Of a stretch of 6,987 bases of DNA, positions 1-5,874 are shown in pieces; the first letter of the stretch is position 1; every line of letters begins with the position of its first letter. The position numbers and the translations under genes are program-made. The stretch lies in contig DQGU01000085.1 of the NCBI GenBank assembly GCA_003524565.1, positions 1-6,987 of the forward strand, written 5' to 3'. The DNA comes from Rhodospirillaceae bacterium. Its GTDB lineage: Bacteria > Pseudomonadota > Alphaproteobacteria > Micavibrionales > UBA2020. The notes beneath the pieces are model-generated. The model searched no databases. It was not told the origin of the DNA and saw nothing but the letters and a program-made list of their open reading frames with translations.

Positions 1-13
1 GCTCTTCCGATCT
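1..13. other. Residual Illumina adapter sequence
   Basis: The first 13 bases read, on the opposite strand, AGATCGGAAGAGC, which is the shared end of Illumina TruSeq-type adapters. A 13-base exact match sitting precisely at the sequence edge is best explained by an untrimmed adapter rather than genomic DNA. The real genomic sequence therefore begins at about base 14, and the coding frame of the leftmost gene should not be read through these bases. Confidence 0.93.
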
Positions 14-845
14 CCTCCAGATAGCGGCGCAGCGTCCATTGCTGCTGCGGCGTCAGCAGACGGTTTTCCATCTCGCCGTAGCCCAGCACCACGTCCTGCC
101 ATGCATGGCGCAGTTCGTGCGACATAATCATCACTTGCTCCGCCAGCGTCTGCGTCGGGTTCATGCGCAGTGTTTTGGTGCCCGCGTTGTAGCTGCCCAG
201 CGTATTCGTACCGCTGAGCGCGTCATCATAGACAATCGAAATGTTATGCTTGTCCGCCAGCGCCAGCATATCGCGGCCCAGCGATGTTTTGCCGAATTCG
301 GTGCGCAGCGCCGACACGTCGGTGCGGATGCTTTCGGTTACAACCGCTGCGTCTGCATGGATATCGCTGCGCGCGGGCGCGGCGGTTTCAATCACCATCG
401 ACGTTGACAGGCCCAGCAGTAGCGCCCCCATGGCCGTGCCGCGCCACAGGCGTTTCAGCAAAGAATTTTTCGGCGGTACGTTTTTATTTTTTTGCGCATT
501 GAAATCCTTGCGCGGGCTTGCAGCCTTTCGCGCTTCGCGCGTCACAAGCGGGCGCAGCTCTTCGTCGATGAATTGCTTGGCGGCGGCCGCGCCCTGCTTA
601 CCGTCGAGCGTGACATGCGGCGCCGTTTGCAGCGCCTTTACATACGGGGCGCCCAGCGCCATGACGGCGGCGCGGGCGGTGACGGGCGATGTCATGCGCA
701 AATGCGCGCGGGCGCGCGTCAGGTTGCCATCGGCCAGCGACGTTTCGAGTGTGGCGCGCAGTTTGTGAATCGCGTTTTTTTGCGCGGCTTCCCCGGCGGG
801 GGCGGCGTCTTTGGGCGGCGCTGGGCGTTTTGGACTCTCGCTCAT
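14..845 (-). CDS. Membrane-anchored HExxH putative metallopeptidase (3' end missing)
   Basis: The reading frame starts at ATG 845 and stays open for 277 codons until the adapter at the contig edge, so the C-terminus is missing. Residues 1-130 are soluble, charged and alanine-rich, with no recognised domain. About residues 136-154 form one hydrophobic segment (GALLLGLSTSMVI), suiting a single membrane anchor with residues 1-135 cytoplasmic and the rest outside; orientation is inferred. The C-terminal domain carries a zinc-binding HExxH motif, HELRHAWQD, at residues 243-251, preceded by YNAGTKTLRMNP, as in the bacterial putative-metallopeptidase family I associate with DUF6782 (name from memory, tentative). 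The third metal ligand would normally lie downstream, beyond the contig end. The gene follows the M48 protease gene by 172 bases but has its own promoter, so it may be expressed separately. No good Shine-Dalgarno sequence precedes the ATG. The substrate is unknown. Confidence 0.85.
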
Positions 846-884
846 GAATCGTGCCGTGCAAAAAGGGTGAAAACAGATGCTTAC

Positions 885-913
885 ATTATATGAAAATGTG
901 GAGGGTATCACAA
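885..913 (-). promoter_or_regulatory. Sigma-70-type promoter for the HELRH metallopeptidase gene
   Basis: On the minus strand a -35-like TTGTGA (908-913, 4 of 6 consensus bases) is separated by exactly 17 bases from a perfect TATAAT -10 box (885-890). Transcription would start near 877-879, giving a leader of about 30 bases before the ATG at 845. The AT-rich stretch stands out against the GC-rich surroundings. Confidence 0.72.
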
Positions 914-942
914 CCCAAAATCGCCCACTTCGTCAACTAAAG

Positions 943-957
943 CCATGATAAGCATGG
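943..957 (-). terminator. Weak hairpin downstream of the M48 gene, possible terminator
   Basis: CCATG and CATGG form a 5-bp stem around a 5-base loop. On the minus strand the stem can be extended by three A-T pairs across one mismatch, and it is followed by CTTTAG. It lies about 60 bases after the M48 stop and upstream of the next promoter, so a terminator role is positionally sensible, but the U-tract is poor. Confidence 0.25.
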
Positions 958-1017
958 ATTTTGTTGGTGCACCGCCGCACCGGCGGCAAAAAAACGCGGA
1001 ATCCTTGGGTTTTGCGG

Positions 1018-2382
1018 TTATTGCGCCCAAGGGTTGCCCGGGCTGCCTTTGGTCGGGGGCTCTGCGGTGGCGGGCGATTCGGGGGCGGCGGCCATATTGG
1101 GCGTACCTTGCGGAAACAGGCGGTCGGGCGGAATGGGCGCGGCACTGGCCGGGTTTTCTTCGCGCGGCGTACCGCCTTCCCACGGGCGGGTCGGGCGTCG
1201 GCGCAAGGTAACGGGCAGTTCCGGCACAGGCGTGTTCGTGGTTTGCGATATGGCCTGAATGCGCGCGGCAATCGGCGGGTGGGTGGTGAACATGCCCATG
1301 AAACGCTGGCTGTTCGCGATGCACATCTGCTGCACTTCGTCGGGCATGCCGCGCACTTTGTCCTGCCCTGAAATGCGCATCAGGGCGCGCATCATCGCTT
1401 CGGGGTTGCGCGTCAGCTCAACCGCGCCCGCATCGGCCAGAAATTCGCGTTTGCGCGACAGCGCGAAGCGTATCACCAGCGCAAACAAATACCCGATGCC
1501 CAGAATAATGGCGGCGGCCAGCATAACCAGCGCCACGCCGCCGCGGTCTTTGTTATTGCCGCCGGAATAAAACGCGGGGCGCACGCCATAGCGCAGCGAA
1601 CGCCACGCCATTTCGGCAAAGAAACTAATCATGCCCACAAAAATGACCGAGATAATCAAAAGCCGCACATCGCGGTTGAGGATGTGTGACAGCTCGTGCG
1701 CGATGACGGCTTCCAGTTCATCGTCGCGCAGCGCCTCGATAATCCCGCGCGTGAGGACGATTTTATACGTCTTGTCGTTAAGGCCGGCGGCGAAGGCATT
1801 GAGCGCGGGGCTGTCAATGACCTCGAACCGCGGCATGGGAATGCCGCGCGATATGCAGAGATTTTCCAGCATGTTGTAAATTTTCGGCATCTGCGCGCGC
1901 GTGACGGGCTTCGCGCCCGCAGCGGCGCTTATCATCGCGCCGTGGAAAAACCACGCGATGGTGAACCAGACGGCGGTGATGCCAATCGCAATCGGGCTGT
2001 GGCGTATCATGCCATAGCCGCCGTCGTGCAGCGCCAGATTCCAGTCGATGCTGCGCTTGCCGCCGCCGTCATAAGAAGGCGTCGTGCGGGAAGATGAAAA
2101 TTGCCGCGTATCGGGGCGGATGGGACGGTCGGCGGCGGTGTCGGAAATCACCTCGTCCGCGCGGATGAAATTTTCAAGCGCGATGCGCTCCGCATTCAAA
2201 AAAGTACCTGCCGCCTGCACGGCGGGGCGGTAAACGCCGCTTGCCTGCTGAAGCGCGCTCATGGACGCGAAAAAACCCGCCAGCATCAGTAAAATCAGGA
2301 AGGGAAAGCCCATGAGCAGTATCACGGACTTTATCTGGTTGTTCATGATATGGGTCGCAAGACCCGCGGAGCGGAGTATCAT
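1018..2382 (-). CDS. M48 family (HtpX-like) membrane zinc metalloprotease
   Basis: A 454-residue integral-membrane metalloprotease of the M48/HtpX type, which cleaves damaged or misfolded membrane proteins at the cytoplasmic face of the inner membrane. Visible features are: helix 1 (about 20-45), an atypically long segment 46-130, helix 2 (132-152), the catalytic motif HELSH at 229-233 (zinc ligands H229 and H233, catalytic E230), two further hydrophobic segments (about 241-257 and 283-306), the third-ligand motif SRKREFLAD with E313, and the family-typical THPP at 367-370. Residues 383-454 are a proline-rich, probably disordered tail absent from E. coli HtpX. The ATG at 2382 has AAGGG six bases upstream. 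A second ATG at 2346 gives the more HtpX-like N-terminus MNNQIKSVILL, so the true start could be there. It follows lemA by 82 bases with no terminator seen, implying co-transcription. Calling it htpX itself would overstate orthology. Confidence 0.95.
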   Translation of the reverse strand: MILRSAGLATHIMNNQIKSVILLMGFPFLILLMLAGFFASMSALQQASGVYRPAVQAAGTFLNAERIALENFIRADEVISDTAADRPIRPDTRQFSSSRTTPSYDGGGKRSIDWNLALHDGGYGMIRHSPIAIGITAVWFTIAWFFHGAMISAAAGAKPVTRAQMPKIYNMLENLCISRGIPMPRFEVIDSPALNAFAAGLNDKTYKIVLTRGIIEALRDDELEAVIAHELSHILNRDVRLLIISVIFVGMISFFAEMAWRSLRYGVRPAFYSGGNNKDRGGVALVMLAAAIILGIGYLFALVIRFALSRKREFLADAGAVELTRNPEAMMRALMRISGQDKVRGMPDEVQQMCIANSQRFMGMFTTHPPIAARIQAISQTTNTPVPELPVTLRRRPTRPWEGGTPREENPASAAPIPPDRLFPQGTPNMAAAPESPATAEPPTKGSPGNPWAQ

Positions 2383-2464
2383 GCCTCGCCCTTATCCCCT
2401 CGCACATAGATGCACAACAAACAGCCTGCGGCGCGCAACCGCCCCGCCCGTATCTGCCGCGCCT

Positions 2465-3031
2465 TTAGGTGCCGAAATTGACGTTGGGCGCGGTTTTGAC
2501 GGCGTCTTTTTCGGCAGCGTCGAGTTCAAAGAAGACTTCTTCTTTGAAGCCGAACATGCGCGCAATCAGCACGGCCGGAAACTGCTGGATGACGGTGTTG
2601 TATTCGCTGGTCGCGTTGTTGAAGAAACGGCGCGCGGCGGCGATTTTGTTTTCGATGTCGGACAGTTCCGCCTGCAGCTGCTGGAAATTCGAATCCGCTT
2701 TCAGCTGCGGATAGTTCTCCGCAACCGCCATCAGGTTCATCATGGCCGCACCCAGCATGCCCTCGGCCTGCGCACGGTCGGCGATGCTGCCGCCGCGCAT
2801 GGCGCTGGCGCGCGCTTCGGTCACGCGGGCGAAAACGCCGCTTTCGTGTGATGCATAACCTTTGACGGTATTGACGAGGTTGGGGATAAGGTCATGGCGC
2901 AGTTTCAGCTGCACATCGATGTCGGAAAAAGCGTTTTTCCGGCGCTGTACCAGCGCGACGATGCGGTTGTAAAGAACGACCAGAAAAAGCGCGACAATGC
3001 CAATCCCCGCCCAAATCATCCAGCTTTCCAT
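2465..3031 (-). CDS. lemA: LemA family protein
   Basis: A 188-residue LemA family protein. It has a short N-terminus, one membrane helix at about residues 5-23, and then a long helical domain. The family signatures are all present: RRKNAFSDIDVQLKLRHDLIPNLV at the start of the helical domain (residues 30-53 region), the AENYPQLKAD stretch near 104-113, the ENKIAAARRFFN segment at 127-138, EYNTVIQQFP at 143-152, and the usual Asn-Phe near the C-terminus. The N-out topology usual for the family would leave most of the domain cytoplasmic or peripheral; the biochemical role is not settled. The start is chosen at ATG 3031 because AAAAGGAG lies nine bases upstream. The frame is open upstream to a TTG at 3067, but that extension has no comparable ribosome-binding site and overlaps a hairpin. 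LemA genes often neighbour HtpX-like M48 proteases, as here, which suggests a shared membrane-proteolysis role. Confidence 0.95.
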   Translation of the reverse strand: MESWMIWAGIGIVALFLVVLYNRIVALVQRRKNAFSDIDVQLKLRHDLIPNLVNTVKGYASHESGVFARVTEARASAMRGGSIADRAQAEGMLGAAMMNLMAVAENYPQLKADSNFQQLQAELSDIENKIAAARRFFNNATSEYNTVIQQFPAVLIARMFGFKEEVFFELDAAEKDAVKTAPNVNFGT

Positions 3032-3040
3032 GTGTCGTGG

Positions 3041-3048
3041 CTCCTTTT
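3041..3048 (-). promoter_or_regulatory. Ribosome-binding site of lemA
   Basis: AAAAGGAG on the minus strand, nine bases before the ATG at 3031. It fixes that ATG as the start, rather than the in-frame TTG 36 bases further upstream. Confidence 0.8.
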
Positions 3049-3052
3049 GCCT

Positions 3053-3079
3053 GAAAAAGCCGCGCAAGCATTTGCGCGG
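3053..3079 (-). terminator. Hairpin with T-run in the lemA leader (terminator or attenuator)
   Basis: CCGCGCAA (3060-3067) and TTGCGCGG (3072-3079) form a perfect 8-bp stem around a 4-base loop. On the minus strand the stem is followed at once by CTTTTTC, the layout of an intrinsic terminator. It lies 117 bases after the stop of the small ankyrin gene and only about 12 bases before the lemA ribosome-binding site. It could end the upstream transcript, or, if lemA is transcribed from the AT-rich element just upstream, act as a leader attenuator. A run of T also precedes the stem on this strand, so the structure is partly symmetrical and could work weakly in both directions. Confidence 0.6.
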
Positions 3080-3087
3080 AAAAATTC

Positions 3088-3095
3088 CTTATATA
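3088..3095 (-). promoter_or_regulatory. Possible -10 element upstream of lemA
   Basis: TATATAAG on the minus strand contains TATAAG, matching 5 of 6 bases of the -10 consensus, in an AT-rich island (about 3081-3103) within GC-rich DNA. No convincing -35 is found at 16-18 bases: the nearest similar hexamer, CTGACA (3104-3109), is only 10 bases away. The call rests on the -10 and base composition alone. Confidence 0.3.
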
Positions 3096-3195
3096 CTTAA
3101 TAGTGTCAGGTAAAACGCGCGGCGGCGCAATAATAATCGGCAGCGCGGCGTCCGATTTTGCCCGCCGCCACAGTTGCAAAAGATTCGCAGGTCAT

Positions 3196-3753
3196 TCAGT
3201 GCCGCGGCGCGGGTGGGCCGCAGGGCTTGGCGCCGTTTTGCGGCGGCAGGACGGGCGTGTTTGGCGGGCGGTGCGCATCGTTCGTGCCGGAAACGCCGCC
3301 GTTGCCGGTGATGTGTTTCAATTTTTGCGCGGCGTCGGCGTTTTCTTCCCACAGCGACATGTAATCGCGCGCGCTCCAGCCGTGTTTGTCGGTGATGTCG
3401 TCTTTGCCGCCTGCGGCCTTCAGCTGCGCGATAATCTCTTTGCGGCTTTTCATGCCGCCTGCGAGCGCGGCGCTATGCAGCGGCGTCCAGCCGTGGCCGT
3501 TGTCAAGGTTCGGCGCGGCGCCGGCCTTGAGCAGCAATCCCACAATTTCGCTTTCACCCCAATAGGCGGCCTGATGCAGCGGCGTCAATCCGCGCTTGTC
3601 GGCAATGTCAGGGTCGGCGCCGGCGCGCAGAAGGCGTTTGACTTCGCCCACGTTGCCTTCGCGTGCGGCGCGGTAGAGCTTCGTCTCCCCCGCGTCGTTA
3701 CGCTTGTCGATGTTGTTGCCGGTGATGGTATTGAACAAATCATTCAGACGCAT
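3196..3753 (-). CDS. Small ankyrin-repeat protein
   Basis: A 185-residue protein made mostly of ankyrin repeats, which serve as protein-binding scaffolds. Repeat 1 spans about residues 20-51 (ETKLYRAAREGNVGEVKRLL), repeat 2 about 53-84 (RGLTPLHQAAYWGESEIVGL), repeat 3 about 87-120 (HGWTPLHSAAL, with a short insertion), and a degenerate fourth about 123-148. Residues 155-185 are a proline/asparagine-rich tail. No signal peptide or membrane helix is seen from this start, so a cytoplasmic location is inferred. ATG 3753 is chosen, with GGGG six bases upstream. The frame is open to a TTG at 3810, but that extension runs through an AT-rich, promoter-like stretch. Repeat 2 closely resembles a repeat in the large ankyrin protein encoded just upstream, pointing to duplication. 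The binding partner is unknown. Confidence 0.88.
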   Translation of the reverse strand: MRLNDLFNTITGNNIDKRNDAGETKLYRAAREGNVGEVKRLLRAGADPDIADKRGLTPLHQAAYWGESEIVGLLLKAGAAPNLDNGHGWTPLHSAALAGGMKSRKEIIAQLKAAGGKDDITDKHGWSARDYMSLWEENADAAQKLKHITGNGGVSGTNDAHRPPNTPVLPPQNGAKPCGPPAPRH

Positions 3754-4013
3754 GCAAACCCCAATCAGACACCCCGCATAAAGACTAACGTACAAATATA
3801 AAAGGCGCAAAGGCGCGCAGGGGGTGCCGTGCGCATTACCTTAGGCCGCGGGGTTTAATATCCGGTTAACAGGCGCAAGATGTTGTGGCTCTGCCGCACG
3901 GGCAGCCCCATATCGCGTGGGTGCGCTGCCGCATGAAATAAACCGGCGGGCGCGTCCATAATGCGTCTATGCTTGAAAATCAGGGCTTTCGCCGCGCCCT
4001 GTTGCCGTAAATA
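3754..4013. other. Intergenic region between the two ankyrin genes
   Basis: These 260 bases hold no supported gene. The part next to the large ankyrin gene carries its terminator (3976-4001). The part next to the small ankyrin gene has an AT-rich stretch with a TATATT hexamer (minus strand, 3795-3800) about 40 bases before its start, which could be a -10 element, but no matching -35 was found. The middle is GC-rich and featureless to the eye. Confidence 0.5.
3976..4001 (-). terminator. Intrinsic terminator of the large ankyrin gene
   Basis: On the minus strand CAGGGC (3996-4001) and GCCCTG (3981-3986) form a 6-bp GC-rich stem with a 9-base loop, followed by ATTTTC. It begins 12 bases after the TGA at 4014-4016. 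Position and layout fit a short rho-independent terminator that separates the FHA/large ankyrin unit from the small ankyrin gene. Confidence 0.65.
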
Positions 4014-5777
4014 TCAAAAGCCGAAGCCGCGGCCGGACACAGGGTAGCGTGCGGCCTGCCCGCGCAGGATTTTGTATTTGTCATCGATGGACAAAATATC
4101 GGGCGCGATTTTTTCGCCCGCCATATCCGCGCGGATAAAAGCGCGGACGGTAGCATCATCGCTTTGGCGCAAGCGCGCCATGCGTACGCTGTATGTATCT
4201 TGCAAATGGCGCAGGCTGTGCCCGTCGGCGGCAAGGTGCTTGGCGAAACCTGTTTTGCCGTGTTCAAGCGCGCTCAGCAGGGCAGCCGCGCCGGTTTCTT
4301 TGGGCACGTTGAACGCGCCGCGGAAAAGACGGTCTGTGCGTGCCTCCGCATAGGCGGCGGCGATGCCGCGCATGTCGCCCTCTTGCGCGGCGGTGTCTAT
4401 CAGGCGGGTCAGTTTTTCATGCCCCGTGTGATGCAGCTGCGCGCGCATTTTTAAAACCGCGATGCTTTCACCGATGGGACCGAAATGGCCGGGCTTATGC
4501 ACGGCGCCGTTTTTGCCGGCTTCGACGGCTTTTTCAATCTGTTGTTCCCAAAGCAGCTGTGCGGGCGATACATGCCACGATTTCAAATCGCCTGCATGGG
4601 TGCTGATGGCATCAAATACATGCTGCATGCGGCGGTTGAAGGCCTGATAGGCCAGCGTGCCTGCGCGCGATTGCGGGTCTTGCAGTTTTTTCGCGCTGGC
4701 GTTGACATCCGCGCCCCAGCGCATCAGCCACTGCGCGGTCTCCGCCGTTTGCGGTGTGTCGGCGCGCGCGTCAATGATGGCCGCCAGCGCGTTTGTCAAA
4801 GGCGCGCTATCGAGGTAATTGCGCTTTTCGGCAAAGAAAACCAGCGCAGGGATATTCCCATGCACGGCGGCGGCGGCCAAAAGTCCGTCCCAGTTGAATT
4901 CGACATGCTTGCCGCGCAAATCCAGCTTTTCCGTGGCGCGTTCTATTTTCTCGTAAGCTTCGAACACGGGTTGGTTGTCGCCGCGCGCCAGATGCCGCTG
5001 CATTTCGCTGAAAAGCGCATCGGCGGCAGTCGTTTTATACTGCGCCGCGCTGAACGAGGCGCGCAAAAGCAGGGTGAAAAAATCGCTCGGCGTATCGGGT
5101 TTTGTTTCGCGCTCTTTTTCTGCGGGCGCGGGGGCGTTATCGGCGGCGATTTCAGGCGGCGGCGCCTCCGGCAGTTTCGGTGCAAAATGCGGGTGCTGCG
5201 GCTTCTGGCGTTTCAGATGCCGTGCAAAGGGTTTGAAGTCCAGGAACGCCTTTTCGGTCTCCGGATTTTTGACAAGGTCGAAGGGTTCTTCGCCAAACGC
5301 GTTTTTAAGTGTGAAGTCGGCCTGCCGCTGCATCAAAATACCCGCCGTTTCGCTTTGGCCGAAATAGGCGGCGTAGTGAAGCGCGCTCCAGCCCTGCCGT
5401 GTTTGCTGCGACAGGCCGGTCAGCGGATGGTCGGCCAGCAGATGCACAACCGCACTGTGCCCGCGTGCGGCGGCAACCATCAGCGGTGTCACGCCATTAC
5501 CATTTGCAAAGTCAGGCGTCAGGTCCGGATTTTTTTGCAAGAGGGTGCGAAGTCTGGCGACGTCTCCCGCTACGGCGGCGGCCATGATGTGCTCTTCCGC
5601 CGATTTCGGGGCAAGGCCGTAGCAGAAAAAATAGTCAGCCCCGCTGCGCGCGGGCGTATAATCGCTCAGCAATCCATCCAGATAGAAATCCGGATGGTTG
5701 GGCGGCGGCGGGTTCGGCCATCGGTGGGGCGGCTGCATTTCTTTGGCTATCTCTTTAAAAACAGAAGCCTCAAACAT
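4014..5777 (-). CDS. Large ankyrin-repeat protein with unassigned C-terminal region
   Basis: A protein of 587 residues when started at ATG 5777. An N-terminal proline-rich stretch (about 16-30) precedes ankyrin repeats at about 59-92, 94-126 (NGVTPLMVAAARGHSAVVHL) and 128-159 (QGWSALHYAAYFGQSETAGI), with a partial repeat to 179. A Pro/Ala/Glu-rich linker follows (about 192-232). The remaining 350 residues are helical and unassigned, but contain ankyrin-like fragments, such as WLMRWGADVNA near 350-360 and the segment at about 454-524, so the repeat array may be longer and diverged. There is no signal peptide or membrane helix, and the protein ends in GFGF. The start is uncertain. ATG 5777 has no clear ribosome-binding site; ATG 5738 is also possible, because the codons between them (TCT, GTT, ATA) are AT-rich unlike the rest of the gene. 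A TTG at 5801 is less likely. The gene is 97 bases downstream of the FHA gene. Its role is probably protein binding; the target is unknown. Confidence 0.9.
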   Translation of the reverse strand: MFEASVFKEIAKEMQPPHRWPNPPPPNHPDFYLDGLLSDYTPARSGADYFFCYGLAPKSAEEHIMAAAVAGDVARLRTLLQKNPDLTPDFANGNGVTPLMVAAARGHSAVVHLLADHPLTGLSQQTRQGWSALHYAAYFGQSETAGILMQRQADFTLKNAFGEEPFDLVKNPETEKAFLDFKPFARHLKRQKPQHPHFAPKLPEAPPPEIAADNAPAPAEKERETKPDTPSDFFTLLLRASFSAAQYKTTAADALFSEMQRHLARGDNQPVFEAYEKIERATEKLDLRGKHVEFNWDGLLAAAAVHGNIPALVFFAEKRNYLDSAPLTNALAAIIDARADTPQTAETAQWLMRWGADVNASAKKLQDPQSRAGTLAYQAFNRRMQHVFDAISTHAGDLKSWHVSPAQLLWEQQIEKAVEAGKNGAVHKPGHFGPIGESIAVLKMRAQLHHTGHEKLTRLIDTAAQEGDMRGIAAAYAEARTDRLFRGAFNVPKETGAAALLSALEHGKTGFAKHLAADGHSLRHLQDTYSVRMARLRQSDDATVRAFIRADMAGEKIAPDILSIDDKYKILRGQAARYPVSGRGFGF

Positions 5778-5826
5778 TCCATAATCAAAACAAAGAGTCA
5801 AGCAAGGCAGGCAAGACGCGGCCGGG

Positions 5827-5873
5827 CAGGTTTACACCTGTGGCGGTACCTGTTTCAGGCTTTGTTTTCAAAG
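5827..5873. repeat. Three adjacent short palindromes between the FHA and ankyrin genes
   Basis: Three small hairpin-capable repeats lie almost end to end: CAGGT/ACCTG (5827-5831 and 5836-5840, 4-base loop), CCTG/CAGG (5849-5852 and 5856-5859, 3-base loop) and CTTTG/CAAAG (5860-5864 and 5869-5873, 4-base loop). The last begins one base after the FHA stop codon. None has a following T-run on the minus strand, so this is not a standard terminator. It may protect a transcript end or bind a regulator, or be chance. Confidence 0.4.
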
Positions 5874-5874
5874 G

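Noticed and set aside
972..994. Strong GC hairpin (CCGCCG/CGGCGG, 3-base loop) next to a run of seven A on the plus strand, considered as a terminator
   Set aside because: For the minus-strand M48 transcript the T-run precedes the stem instead of following it, and for a plus-strand transcript the stem is followed by A, not T. Neither direction fits an intrinsic terminator.
3032..3067. Longer LemA starting at TTG 3067
   Set aside because: The extension would translate through the leader hairpin and the AAAAGGAG ribosome-binding site. The ATG at 3031 has that site at proper spacing and gives the normal short LemA N-terminus.
3103..3801. A 232-codon plus-strand frame opposite the small ankyrin gene
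   Set aside because: It is antisense to a clear ankyrin coding region and has no family resemblance; it is best explained as a composition shadow.
3754..3810. N-terminal extension of the small ankyrin protein to TTG 3810, which would add a hydrophobic, signal-like stretch
   Set aside because: The start codon is weak, it has no ribosome-binding site, and the codons fall in an AT-rich segment that looks like leader or promoter DNA.
5773..5801. TTGACT with a 17-base spacer as a promoter for the large ankyrin gene
   Set aside because: The -35 is good, but the hexamer at the -10 position (AATGTT) matches only 3 of 6 consensus bases and overlaps the proposed ATG. It is kept only as an argument that the start might be the downstream ATG at 5738.
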